Positions 1 to 8,735 of a stretch of DNA of 27,408 nucleotides are shown here, piece after piece. This DNA comes from Caryophanales bacterium UBA3375 (lineage in GTDB: Bacteria; Bacillota_I; Bacilli_A; UBA3375): contig DEQD01000033.1 in the NCBI GenBank assembly GCA_002359095.1, positions 1-27,408 of the forward strand. The letters are read 5' to 3'. Position 1 is the first letter of the stretch. The number at the start of each line of letters is the position of its first letter. A program made the position numbers and the translations under genes. The notes beneath the pieces are model-generated. The model searched no databases. It saw only the letters and a program-made list of their open reading frames with translations, and was not told where the DNA came from.

Positions 1-151
1 TAGCTGTAGAACCAAAACAATTATTTTTAATTTTATTAATACTTGATTCTATCATTGTAATTGTATCATTTATTTTTCTTTGTTTATCATTAATAATATC
101 AATATTATCATTTATATTTCTAATATCCTTACTATATACTGATAGGCTCAT
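1..151 (-). CDS. N-terminal fragment of a helical protein; candidate T7SS substrate (WXG/LXG-like), cut by window edge
   Basis: The ATG at 151-149 has a good ribosome binding site (AAGGAG, 5-6 bases upstream) and overlaps the end of the preceding gene. The frame is open for 50 codons to the window edge. The visible sequence is polar and predicted helical, with no signal peptide or membrane segment. Around residues 43-49 it reads NNCFGST, where Cys-Phe-Gly sits at roughly the place of the W-x-G or L-x-G turn in helical-hairpin T7SS substrates. The gene is last in a T7SS operon, just after small partner-type genes, which is where LXG toxins are usually found. From 50 residues I cannot distinguish an LXG toxin, a WXG100-like partner or an unrelated coiled coil. 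Confidence 0.6.
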   Translation of the reverse strand, partial: MSLSVYSKDIRNINDNIDIINDKQRKINDTITMIESSINKIKNNCFGSTA

Positions 152-620
152 TTTTCTCCTTTTCCTTGCTTTTTTTACAGCAAACCCATAATCTAACATC
201 TATTTTTTCAAGACTTATTGTTAATATAACTGTTGGATAAAATGATATATCAAAACCATTATTAGTAATATAATTATTTATACTATTTAATTTAACAGAT
301 GTATTTATTGTATAATTTGGTTTTATTATATCATTTATACCTTCGGTTAATACAAAATATGATAGATATTCGATATTATTAGATTGAATTACTTTATTTT
401 TATCCAATTTAATTATTAAATCAATATCTATATCTTCAATATCATCAACTTTTTTTAAAACAAAAATAATTTGTTTTCTCAAAGTCTTTTCTTGCATATA
501 TAATTTTATATTTTCATCTGATTGTATAAATTTATTGAAATCTATTAATTTCCCACGAAAATTAATTTTAATTACATTATTAAATAGTAATTTAAAATTA
601 GTTAGCTCATATTTTTTCAT
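132..620 (-). CDS. Unrecognised 162-aa protein of the T7SS operon
   Basis: This predicted cytosolic alpha/beta protein has no signal peptide or membrane segment; its C-terminus is lysine-rich (residues 148-157). I chose the ATG at 620 over the in-frame GTG just upstream because GGAG lies 7 bases before the ATG. The gene overlaps its upstream neighbour by 14 bases and its downstream neighbour by 20, so translation is probably coupled. I do not recognise the family with certainty. Its length, its place beside Lap-type genes and the late strand pattern (FYPTVILTISLE) recall DUF5085-type accessory proteins found in LXG toxin clusters; that is inference. It could be a cargo-specific chaperone or adaptor. 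An immunity protein would more usually follow the toxin gene. Confidence 0.75.
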   Translation of the reverse strand: MKKYELTNFKLLFNNVIKINFRGKLIDFNKFIQSDENIKLYMQEKTLRKQIIFVLKKVDDIEDIDIDLIIKLDKNKVIQSNNIEYLSYFVLTEGINDIIKPNYTINTSVKLNSINNYITNNGFDISFYPTVILTISLEKIDVRLWVCCKKSKEKEKNEPISI

Positions 621-1107
621 CACCTAACTCCAAAAATATTTCTAATTGTTCTAATCCCTTAATATAAACATTATTAAGATACGCAAAATATATATTTTTA
701 ATATTTTTTCTAGTTATATTTTTATTTTTTATAATTTGCTTAAATTGTGGTTCTAATTCGTTCCAATCAAGTAATTCTGGTTTATCATATTTTACATATA
801 ACATATTATTTTTATTTATATTTTTTCCAAGACAACAATTTTCATATATTAATCTTTCTTTCTTAGAAATATCATCATATAATCCAAAATAAATATTAAA
901 TTTATTCTTTTTACTCATATCTATTTCTAATATTAAAGGTGTTACTAAATAAATGTCTAATTGATTAAACAATTTATTTCTTAATTTTATATCCAATATT
1001 TTACAAAATTCGTTAATTTCTTCAATTTTCTTATCAAGTAAATTTTCTTCTTTTAAATCAACATCTAAAATACCTACTAGATTATCTACACAAAGATCCT
1101 TATTCAT
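607..1107 (-). CDS. Unrecognised 166-aa protein of the T7SS operon
   Basis: The protein is acidic and predicted soluble. I chose the ATG at 1107 because a GGAG lies 10 bases upstream; the TTG nine bases further up would sit almost on that site. It overlaps the stop of the preceding 68-aa gene and the start of the following gene. No catalytic motif is evident. It alternates a helical N-terminal third with strand-rich segments (for example FNIYFGLYDD near residue 70). It has about the same size as the next gene, and the two may be diverged relatives or partners, but I see no clear residue-level alignment between them. Its position between Lap-type genes and the truncated helical protein suggests a role in handling that cargo. 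Confidence 0.75.
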   Translation of the reverse strand: MNKDLCVDNLVGILDVDLKEENLLDKKIEEINEFCKILDIKLRNKLFNQLDIYLVTPLILEIDMSKKNKFNIYFGLYDDISKKERLIYENCCLGKNINKNNMLYVKYDKPELLDWNELEPQFKQIIKNKNITRKNIKNIYFAYLNNVYIKGLEQLEIFLELGDEKI

Positions 1108-1306
1108 CTTGATCAAACTCCAATTTAGTTTTTTTTATTTCATACTCATATTCTTCTTTTATTTTATCTATTATTTTCTTTTCATTCATAATTAATTCAT
1201 CTATATAACTATCATTCATATTATTATTGATTTGTTTTGTTGATTCTATTTCATTTAATTCTTTTTTTAATTTTTCTAATTTTATTTCTAATTCATCTTT
1301 CTTCAT
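1100..1306 (-). CDS. Small coiled-coil protein, Lap2-like (DUF3958-type) candidate
   Basis: This 68-aa protein is almost entirely charged helix. Heptad-like Leu/Ile spacing in residues 5-22 is followed by a second helix at about 38-62, so it should form a helical hairpin or coiled coil. Its ATG overlaps the TGA stop of the DUF3130-type gene upstream (ATGA arrangement), which implies coupled translation. In known T7SSb toxin clusters, a DUF3130 protein (Lap1) is followed by a DUF3958 protein (Lap2), and both bind the LXG domain of the cargo. This gene has the right position and overall shape but is short for the family, so the assignment is by context. Confidence 0.7.
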   Translation of the reverse strand: MKKDELEIKLEKLKKELNEIESTKQINNNMNDSYIDELIMNEKKIIDKIKEEYEYEIKKTKLEFDQDE

Positions 1307-1572
1307 TTTTTAATCTCTTTTTTTAAATGAATATCATATTCAACAAAAGATTTATCTACATCATTAATTAAACTTGCAGTATTTTCAATTAATGTATCTA
1401 CTTTATCTAATTTTTCATTGATGTTCGTTTCAGATTGATCAGCATTATGAATAACACTAACACTACCATTCTTAACATAATTTTCCATAGGCTTTGATGA
1501 TAGTTTTTCATTACTACTTAAATTATTAGTTATTTCTTTGATTATTTCGTGATCTATTTCTAATTTACTCAT
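1303..1572 (-). CDS. DUF3130 / TIGR04197 T7SS effector-family protein (Lap1-like)
   Basis: This 89-aa protein has the start typical of the SACOL2603/TIGR04197 family (MSKLEID...), then two helices (about residues 6-20 and 50-85) around a Ser/Asn-rich turn. It is a small WXG100-like hairpin without a canonical W-x-G. The ribosome binding site AAGGAGG lies just before the ATG at 1572. In characterised systems such proteins act as targeting partners that dimerise with LXG cargo and carry the export signal. Here it lies right after esxA and overlaps the 68-aa coiled-coil gene, consistent with a Lap1-Lap2 pair. It could also be secreted in its own right. Confidence 0.8.
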   Translation of the reverse strand: MSKLEIDHEIIKEITNNLSSNEKLSSKPMENYVKNGSVSVIHNADQSETNINEKLDKVDTLIENTASLINDVDKSFVEYDIHLKKEIKK

Positions 1573-1625
1573 TTTTCCTCCTTATTAATATATAAATATA
1601 ATGTTAGGGGAAAAACCCCTAAACA

Positions 1626-1919
1626 TTATTTTTTAATTTGAGATGCCATATCTCTATCAAATGTATCTGAACCACTGCAAACTTGTGATAATTGATCAGC
1701 TACTTCTTGAAGTAGTTCGCTTACTTTATCTAAACTTTGAACTTTAAGGTCTTGGAATTTTTCAGCATATGCATTTGATGATTCCCCAACCCAATTTTCT
1801 TGGATTTCAGAAATAATATTTTGTAGGTTTTTTACAGAATTTTCAAATGTATCTTTTTCTCTTAAGATTGCATTTTTATTTTGTTCTAAACCATCATAAT
1901 CTACCATTAATTTTGCCAT
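1626..1919 (-). CDS. esxA: WXG100 protein EsxA, T7SS substrate
   Basis: This 97-aa protein has the WXG100 plan: helix (residues about 5-38), the W-V-G turn (in the context ENWVGESS, about 42-49), and a second helix to about residue 85. I start it at the ATG at 1919 rather than the GTG nine bases upstream, because a near-perfect AGGGGGTGAT ribosome binding site lies directly before the ATG. That site is encoded by the last codons of the esaA-like gene, so the two are translationally linked. EsxA normally dimerises and is exported by EssC. The C-terminal FDRDM segment may serve as an export signal, but a strict YxxxD/E motif is absent. Confidence 0.95.
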   Translation of the reverse strand: MAKLMVDYDGLEQNKNAILREKDTFENSVKNLQNIISEIQENWVGESSNAYAEKFQDLKVQSLDKVSELLQEVADQLSQVCSGSDTFDRDMASQIKK

Positions 1920-1920
1920 T

Positions 1921-4074
1921 CTAATCACCCCCTTTCCATGAAGAACGAATTTGTTTATATATCAATACTCCTATTATTGAGCTACCTAATATAGTTACTG
2001 GAACAATCCACCAATTATTTGTTTCATTTTTATCCTCAATTTCTTTATTTGTTGGTAGAGATTCGTTTTGTAAATCTATAGAACTAACCATATATTTAAC
2101 TAATTTATAATTTATTGTATTACCATCACGTAAATAATTAATTTTACCATCACTATCGGTTAATTGATTAATAATATTTTCATTAGTTGTTTGTACATTT
2201 ACTTTAGTATCATCAATACTTTCAATTACTTCTTTAGTAAGTTCATCAACATAATTAGCAATAATTATTCCATTTTCTTGATTAATTGAATTTATAGTTT
2301 GAGATTGATTAGTTGCTGTTGCAACAAATTCATCCATTGAATAAGACAATTCTAAAAATAATGAATCAATACTAGAAAAGTCAATTTTTGAAACAATATT
2401 GTTTTCATATGTTTCTAAATTATTTGTTAAATTTGTAAATTGATTAACTATATTTGATGTATCACATATTTCATTATTGTTAATCGTTATATATTGTAAT
2501 TGAGAAAAATAATCTAAATTTGGTGGTGTCGAATTATACTCATCAGGAGTTAATTTAGTTTGATTTAAATCAACATCTTTACTCATATTAATATTATTAG
2601 CAACAGTCTGATTGTTACAATAACTATTCAAATCAACATCAAAATAACTTGGATTTATTGTATTAAAATAATAGGTAATATCATTATAATCAAATGATAC
2701 AGAATTAAAATAATTATTTACGTTTGGATTATTTAATACATTATCAATCGCTTGATGTAAAGGTATATTTGGATCTCCATTATTAATAATTGCTAATTCA
2801 TTAATAATACTCGAAGATAATTTATTATAATTTATTTGATTTACAATTTCATTTTCTAGACTATCATTACTAAAGGCATTTGGAATATTTACTTTAAATT
2901 TAATTTCTCCTGTTGGGGTAGGATAATAAACATCAGAATTAAACATTATTGCTTTAGCATTATTAATTACCAATGCATCATTAGTTACATTAATTTCAAT
3001 GTTATTATTGTTAATACTAGAACCATAAATTGTTAACTGATTACCAAATAAACTAAAAGTTGTTATTTTATTATCCCCCACAATATTATTTAATCTTGTA
3101 TTAATATCCGTTAATGTAAAATATCGCCCTTGGTTATTTGATTCTATATAATATTTATCTACCCCGTTATCTACAACCAAATAACCATTATCTGGTTGTT
3201 TAATCAATATATTTCCGTTTGTTTTATCAAACAGAATTGTTATTTCTTGCTGAGAATTATTTATTAAATAATATCCCGAATACAAATCTAATTTTTGAAC
3301 TTTAGTTTCATAATATTTTGAATTTTCTAATTGATTTAAACTTAATGAAATACTATTAATATCATCTATAACATCTTTTCTATCTTGATTAGTATTAGTT
3401 AATATATCATCTTGAAGTTGACTTTTGATATTTGTATCAATATCATTATACTCTTTTATAATTTGATTTATATCTTCAGATGTTAGATTTAATATTTGGT
3501 TTTCCTTAAGTTCAATTGGTTTAATAAAATCAAAATTTGTTAATCCGTTAACTATTATATTCTGTTTGTTAATTTCATTTACTATTTCATTTACATTATT
3601 AGTAACATTATTAACATCTGTTAAAACACTATTTATATATCCTTCTGAAATATTAGTATCTAAACCATTGATTATTTTATTTAATTTTTCTATAGTTATA
3701 TCAATATTTCCTTCATAATTTAAAGCATATATAATTTTTATTTTTTCAGGATTATTCTTAATATCTTCAATATTTTTAGAAAAATTTTCTGGAATAATTA
3801 TATATCCACAATATTTATTTTCCTCTATACCTGATTTAGCATTTGATAAATTAGTAATAGTAAACATACTATTATCAATATTACCTAAAAATTCTTGAGA
3901 ATAGTATATACTCTTACCCTCTTCTTTTATTCCTATATCTTGATTAACTATTGCAAAATCCAAATCTTTTTCTTGTGCATAAATATAGGGTTTAGAAAAA
4001 CCAACTATTAGCGAAAATATTAAGGTTAACAAAATCAAACTGATTATTTTTGTATATTTAATAAACTTTTTCAT
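1921..4074 (-). CDS. esaA: EsaA/YueB-like T7SS membrane protein, short form with one C-terminal membrane segment
   Basis: This 717-aa protein has an N-terminal membrane segment (residues about 8-27) followed by the AIVNQDIG motif near residue 42, characteristic of the EsaA/YueB and Pip/YhgE N-terminal domain. Then comes a long Asn- and Ile-rich extracellular region with coiled-coil stretches, and a single membrane segment near residues 690-708 before a short basic tail. Known EsaA and YueB proteins are longer (about 1,000 aa) and have several C-terminal membrane helices, so this is a minimal form. In the family the protein forms the extracellular extension of the secretion machine and a surface phage receptor. 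The ATG at 4074 has GGTAGG upstream; an in-frame GTG one codon earlier is the alternative. Confidence 0.85.
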   Translation of the reverse strand: MKKFIKYTKIISLILLTLIFSLIVGFSKPYIYAQEKDLDFAIVNQDIGIKEEGKSIYYSQEFLGNIDNSMFTITNLSNAKSGIEENKYCGYIIIPENFSKNIEDIKNNPEKIKIIYALNYEGNIDITIEKLNKIINGLDTNISEGYINSVLTDVNNVTNNVNEIVNEINKQNIIVNGLTNFDFIKPIELKENQILNLTSEDINQIIKEYNDIDTNIKSQLQDDILTNTNQDRKDVIDDINSISLSLNQLENSKYYETKVQKLDLYSGYYLINNSQQEITILFDKTNGNILIKQPDNGYLVVDNGVDKYYIESNNQGRYFTLTDINTRLNNIVGDNKITTFSLFGNQLTIYGSSINNNNIEINVTNDALVINNAKAIMFNSDVYYPTPTGEIKFKVNIPNAFSNDSLENEIVNQINYNKLSSSIINELAIINNGDPNIPLHQAIDNVLNNPNVNNYFNSVSFDYNDITYYFNTINPSYFDVDLNSYCNNQTVANNINMSKDVDLNQTKLTPDEYNSTPPNLDYFSQLQYITINNNEICDTSNIVNQFTNLTNNLETYENNIVSKIDFSSIDSLFLELSYSMDEFVATATNQSQTINSINQENGIIIANYVDELTKEVIESIDDTKVNVQTTNENIINQLTDSDGKINYLRDGNTINYKLVKYMVSSIDLQNESLPTNKEIEDKNETNNWWIVPVTILGSSIIGVLIYKQIRSSWKGGD

Positions 4075-4081
4075 CACACAC

Positions 4082-4399
4082 CTACCAATCTAAATCCTTA
4101 TTATTACTAGTGATAAAGTCTTTTGATAAAAGACCATCAGAACGTTGAATTATAAACTCTGATAATTCTATTTCATCTTCATTAATATATCCTTGAAAAA
4201 TGATTTTATCTATATTATCGTGGTTAAAATATAATAATTGTGAATTTACTAATCCTTCTGGATACATACATGCAGCATAATCATATGGTTTCATTTCATT
4301 ATCAGCTTTAGCATACATTGCTCGAGCAACAATCATATAGGTTTTATCTTGATCTTCAAAATAAACTACACTGCCTATTGGTAAAAATTTAGTCTTCAT
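4082..4399 (-). CDS. DUF4176 family protein of the T7SS locus
   Basis: This 105-aa protein begins MKTKFLPIGSVV and continues with the small beta-rich pattern of DUF4176 (a PIGSVV start, a YMIVAR strand, then a DYAACMYPEG segment). Members are common beside T7SSb genes; their function is not established. I start at the ATG at 4399, preceded by GGAGAAAAAAG; the frame is open further upstream, but only over essC coding sequence. The gene overlaps the 3' end of essC by 11 bases and ends 7 bases before esaA. This placement makes a role with the motor or in substrate recognition plausible, but that is inference. Confidence 0.85.
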   Translation of the reverse strand: MKTKFLPIGSVVYFEDQDKTYMIVARAMYAKADNEMKPYDYAACMYPEGLVNSQLLYFNHDNIDKIIFQGYINEDEIELSEFIIQRSDGLLSKDFITSNNKDLDW

Positions 4400-7300
4400 C
4401 TTTTTTCTCCTTTTCAAATCTAGGAATTCTAATTTCATAATATTCGCCACCAACTGATAAAACACCATTACCTTTACTCGGTACATCTCTTGGAGATAGA
4501 TTCAATAAGCAAAATGTTCTTTCTTCTCCTAAAACAACACCATCGTTTGAAGAAACTAACAATTTATATAATGGTTCTATTGTTGATTTTGACGTAGTAG
4601 AATTCATTCCAATAATTAATATAATATTTAAATTACTAGCTGAATTTAATAAATTAATAAATTCATCATTAACGAACCTTTGAATAAAGTCATCATAGTC
4701 GTCAATAAAAATATATTTATTCTCAACATTTTTCACATATTCTTTTGGTGTTTTATAAACACCTTCTTCAACCAAACGATTACATTCTTCTAATCGATTA
4801 TTAATTAGTTTTTCTAATACATTAACAAATCGTAAAAAATCTTCTTCATTATTAACATAACGATAATTTTCATTATTAAAATCAATTAAATCCATATCAC
4901 TATTATCTATAACATATGAATCCGGATGATAACTTAATAATATTTTAATAAAGTTAGTTTTCCCGCTTCTAGTTGGACCACAAACAATAAATATATCATT
5001 AAATTTTTCGATCCCAATTTTTTCTAAATTTAATGTTGTAATTCCAACTATATTATCGTGATTATTATTTGCATAATCATAAAGATTCCATTCATTTGTA
5101 TTAAAATCTTCACTAACATCCTGTATTTTCTTAACTAAATCTCCATGATAATTATCATTTATATTTGAAATTAGTTCAGTAATTTTCTTATTATATTCAA
5201 TTTCATTAATACAACTAGAACAAACATATAATTGCATTTGACTAACAACATTATCAAATTTTACCAGACATCTTCCTTTTACTTTACCATTTAATGGATA
5301 TTCGCCTTTACCTACTGCATCATTTATATCTGCTTGTTCATTCATATATAAGGAAATAACATGATTAAAATTATTTTTACTTCCCGGTTTTATTGCGTTT
5401 ACCTTATTAGTACTGATTATAAAACTAATACCCAAGCTGGTAGAATCTCTACTAATAGTTTCCAAAAATTTATTAAAGTCTTCGTCTATTTCGCTTAAAA
5501 CTTCATAATTATCAATAGCAATAACTATTCTAGGTAAACTATTTGATGTTAATTCTTCATACATTCTAATATTATTAACGTTATTTTCTGATAATATTCT
5601 TTTTCGTTCAATTATTGTTTTATTTATTCTGTTTTTTAATCTACTTATTTTATCTATACTATCAAAAGATATATAATTAACAACGTGTGATAAATTTCTA
5701 TAATTTATCAATCCGGCATTACCAAAATCTAAAATATAAAATTGTAATATTTGAGGATTATTAACACTACTTAATGACATAATAATATTTTCTAAAACTT
5801 TAGTTTTTCCATATCCACTACCACCATAAACCAATAAATTCGGATCCTTATTAATATCCATTTTATACTCTATTTGTTTTTGTTTTGCTGGAAAATCTAA
5901 CAAACCTATTAACACTTCTGAATTAAAATTGTTTATTTTTTCTAAATTAGATTTTATATTCAAAGATTTTATTATTTCTGTTTTTAAACTTGGTAACCAA
6001 GCTTTTGTTACTGGTTGATAGTCAGATTGTTGATAAACTTTACAAATTTCTTCAATTACTGCAGCTAATTGTGTTTTTTCTTTCTCCTTATTATTAATAC
6101 TCAAATCTTCATTAATAATTACTTTTTGTCCTAGATTATTTATTTCATAAATATTATTGTCAATTTGAGTATTATCATTATTAATATTATACAAAGCACC
6201 ACTCCAAGCAGATTGAAACAATTCATAAATTTCGTTATTTCCTACTTGCAGATACGCACGACCTGTTTGAGTAATATGAGCAGCATCAGGAGTTTTTAAC
6301 ATTTCCTTACTATCTGCTTCATCCTGTACTTTTAGAGCTAATTTAAACTTAGAATTTGACCATATTTGTTCATCTACAACTCCACTAGGTTTTTGTGTTG
6401 CTAAAATTAAATGTACACCTAATGTTCGTCCAATACGAGCTACACTTACTAATTCTGACATAAATTCTGGTTGCTCTTTTTTTAATTCAGCAAACTCATC
6501 ACTAATAATAAATAAATGTGGTAGTGGTTCATTTGCTTTACCATTTTTAAATAACGCATTATATAGATTAATATTATTAACATTGTGATCGTTAAATATT
6601 TTTTGTCGTCTTTTTAATTCAGATTTTATACTAGATAACGCACGCATACTTTCAGATCCATCTAAATTAGTAATTGTTCCTATTAAATGAGGTAAATCAG
6701 TAAATAAATTTGCCATACCCCCACCTTTAAAGTCTATTAATAAAAAACCAACTTCATATGGAGAAAAAGTAACAGCTAAACTTAAGATATAGCTTTGAAT
6801 TATTTCACTCTTACCACTACCTGTAGTTCCTGCAACTAATCCGTGGGGTCCATGAGCTTTTTCATGTAAATTTAAGTATAATTTTTCATTAACCGTCTTT
6901 TTTCCTAGAGGAACATTTATACTCTTATGAATATTACTAGATTCCCAACGTTTCTTAATTTCTAAGTCGCTAACTGTTTTAGCATCAAAAATTTCCAAAA
7001 AATCAACCATGTTCGGAATACTATTATCAATTCCTACCTTATGGTCTATTTTAGCTAACTCTCTAGATAATTGATCGTAATTATCATCTTGTTTAACATC
7101 TCTTCTTAACAAACGATTTACCTCAATAGTATCAATAGTTCTTAGTAAACCGTTATTTTTATCCTTTAACAAATAAACACTATCTATATTATTTAATAAA
7201 TCTGAAGTTTCATTAGCACCAACTATTAAACTAACTCCTAATTCTTGATTATTAGTTAAATATTCCATAATTGGATGATTAATTATTAATTTTAAATCAT

Positions 7301-8720
7301 CAATAATTAATATAATATGTGGAATAAAAGTTGTATCTTTTTCATTTTGTTCCAAACTTATTTTTCTATTTCGTAAAATATTATAAATGCTTCCTAATAC
7401 AATTTCTTTCATTTGCTCACTTACAATATGTGTATTCAAATTTAAATTTTCAATTTTAAAATGTGGAAGCCAATCAACAAACTTAAAATCATCATTATAC
7501 ATTTGATCAGTTAACAACACCATGTTTAAATCATGATATGATTGGAAAAATGATAAATCCATAATTATGCGTTTTAATTCATCGTGAATTAAATTTTTAT
7601 CTCCAATTAATCCTAAATTGTTACTTTTTAAATCTATAATTTGCGGAACATCACATACTTTATTGAATTTATTATATACTACATTAGCATCAGTATATAA
7701 ATCATCTTTACCATATTTTAACTCATCATCTTCGTATTCTATATGATAGGTTGGTGAAGAATCATAGTATCCTAAACTAATAGTTAAAAAATCATCATCA
7801 CTAATTATACGTTCATACAAACGCTCATCAGTTGATATAATCATTTTACTAATATTATCTATACTTGGAAATTTATATGTGTAATATTCTTGTTCATTTC
7901 TTTTTAAATCAAATAATTTTTTTCGACGTCCTAACAAATATTTAGTATAAGATTTCTCTCTAAATTTTATTTTCCTTCTTAAATCAGCACGCTCATTAAT
8001 AAAAGCAGTAGCAGAAAAAAATAAAGCACATATTGTTGTTACAATGCTAATTAGCACCATAATCCCTCTCTTAGTTATAATTGCAAGTGCTATGGAAGCT
8101 CCTATTGTCACTAAAGGAGGAATTATTATTCTCATTATTCCGGCTTTTGCCATTTTTGGTTTTTCACCAGGAGATTTTATTTTTATTGTAACATCATCTA
8201 AATATTTATTAGTTTTAGGACTAGTTTGATAACTATAACTAGTAATAAAAGGCTGAAAAAAATAATCTATTTCTGTTGGTAAAGGCTTACCAATACTAAT
8301 TATTCTATTTTCACCATATATTAATACATAATTATCAATAATTATAACATCTCCGATTTCTAAATTAACACTATTGCTCGATATAAACTGATAATTAAGA
8401 TACATATTAATTTCGTTATTAGATGATAATAAATTATGGTTAATGCTAGCATTAATATTATTTAATTTAATATCACCAAATTCATTTAATAATACAGGAT
8501 AATTATTAATATTATAAATATAACGATCTGCTTTTAGTACCATAAATTTTATATTATCTATTATATAAATTGTCCCTAATTCAATTTCTAATATTTCATT
8601 ATTAAAAAACGTGCTTATTACACCATTAGTATTAGAAAAATTTATATTTTCTAATTTAAAAGTATTATCAAAAGCAAATAAATTGACATTTGTATCCTTG
8701 TATCTATAAATATAATACAT
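4389..8720 (-). CDS. essC: EssC, FtsK/SpoIIIE-type motor ATPase of T7SSb
   Basis: This 1,443-aa protein has the full EssC plan: a beta-rich N-terminal region with degenerate FHA-like repeats (residues 1-180), two membrane helices (about 192-235), a linker domain that includes the conserved WLPH, then three ATPase domains. Domain 1 has Walker A GTTGSGKSE at 631-639 and Walker B with D741/E742. Domain 2 has GGSGYGKT at 966-973 and D1070. Domain 3 has GPTRSGKT at 1248-1255 and D1340/D1341. All three Walker A motifs keep the lysine. Domain 1 is the catalytic one in characterised homologues, while the last domain binds substrates such as EsxA. The ribosome binding site is GGAAGGG. It lies 15 bases after essB. 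Confidence 0.97.
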   Translation of the reverse strand: MYYIYRYKDTNVNLFAFDNTFKLENINFSNTNGVISTFFNNEILEIELGTIYIIDNIKFMVLKADRYIYNINNYPVLLNEFGDIKLNNINASINHNLLSSNNEINMYLNYQFISSNSVNLEIGDVIIIDNYVLIYGENRIISIGKPLPTEIDYFFQPFITSYSYQTSPKTNKYLDDVTIKIKSPGEKPKMAKAGIMRIIIPPLVTIGASIALAIITKRGIMVLISIVTTICALFFSATAFINERADLRRKIKFREKSYTKYLLGRRKKLFDLKRNEQEYYTYKFPSIDNISKMIISTDERLYERIISDDDFLTISLGYYDSSPTYHIEYEDDELKYGKDDLYTDANVVYNKFNKVCDVPQIIDLKSNNLGLIGDKNLIHDELKRIIMDLSFFQSYHDLNMVLLTDQMYNDDFKFVDWLPHFKIENLNLNTHIVSEQMKEIVLGSIYNILRNRKISLEQNEKDTTFIPHIILIIDDLKLIINHPIMEYLTNNQELGVSLIVGANETSDLLNNIDSVYLLKDKNNGLLRTIDTIEVNRLLRRDVKQDDNYDQLSRELAKIDHKVGIDNSIPNMVDFLEIFDAKTVSDLEIKKRWESSNIHKSINVPLGKKTVNEKLYLNLHEKAHGPHGLVAGTTGSGKSEIIQSYILSLAVTFSPYEVGFLLIDFKGGGMANLFTDLPHLIGTITNLDGSESMRALSSIKSELKRRQKIFNDHNVNNINLYNALFKNGKANEPLPHLFIISDEFAELKKEQPEFMSELVSVARIGRTLGVHLILATQKPSGVVDEQIWSNSKFKLALKVQDEADSKEMLKTPDAAHITQTGRAYLQVGNNEIYELFQSAWSGALYNINNDNTQIDNNIYEINNLGQKVIINEDLSINNKEKEKTQLAAVIEEICKVYQQSDYQPVTKAWLPSLKTEIIKSLNIKSNLEKINNFNSEVLIGLLDFPAKQKQIEYKMDINKDPNLLVYGGSGYGKTKVLENIIMSLSSVNNPQILQFYILDFGNAGLINYRNLSHVVNYISFDSIDKISRLKNRINKTIIERKRILSENNVNNIRMYEELTSNSLPRIVIAIDNYEVLSEIDEDFNKFLETISRDSTSLGISFIISTNKVNAIKPGSKNNFNHVISLYMNEQADINDAVGKGEYPLNGKVKGRCLVKFDNVVSQMQLYVCSSCINEIEYNKKITELISNINDNYHGDLVKKIQDVSEDFNTNEWNLYDYANNNHDNIVGITTLNLEKIGIEKFNDIFIVCGPTRSGKTNFIKILLSYHPDSYVIDNSDMDLIDFNNENYRYVNNEEDFLRFVNVLEKLINNRLEECNRLVEEGVYKTPKEYVKNVENKYIFIDDYDDFIQRFVNDEFINLLNSASNLNIILIIGMNSTTSKSTIEPLYKLLVSSNDGVVLGEERTFCLLNLSPRDVPSKGNGVLSVGGEYYEIRIPRFEKEKKDED

Positions 8721-8735
8721 AATTACCCTTCCATA

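Noticed and set aside
4400..4486. Longer DUF4176 protein starting upstream at 4486
   Set aside because: The extra 29 residues are read from essC codons, do not resemble the family, and the ATG at 4399 has a good ribosome binding site.
8044..8229. Plus-strand hydrophobic 61-codon frame
   Set aside because: It is opposite the EssC membrane helices and has no ribosome binding site; it mirrors the hydrophobic codons of essC.
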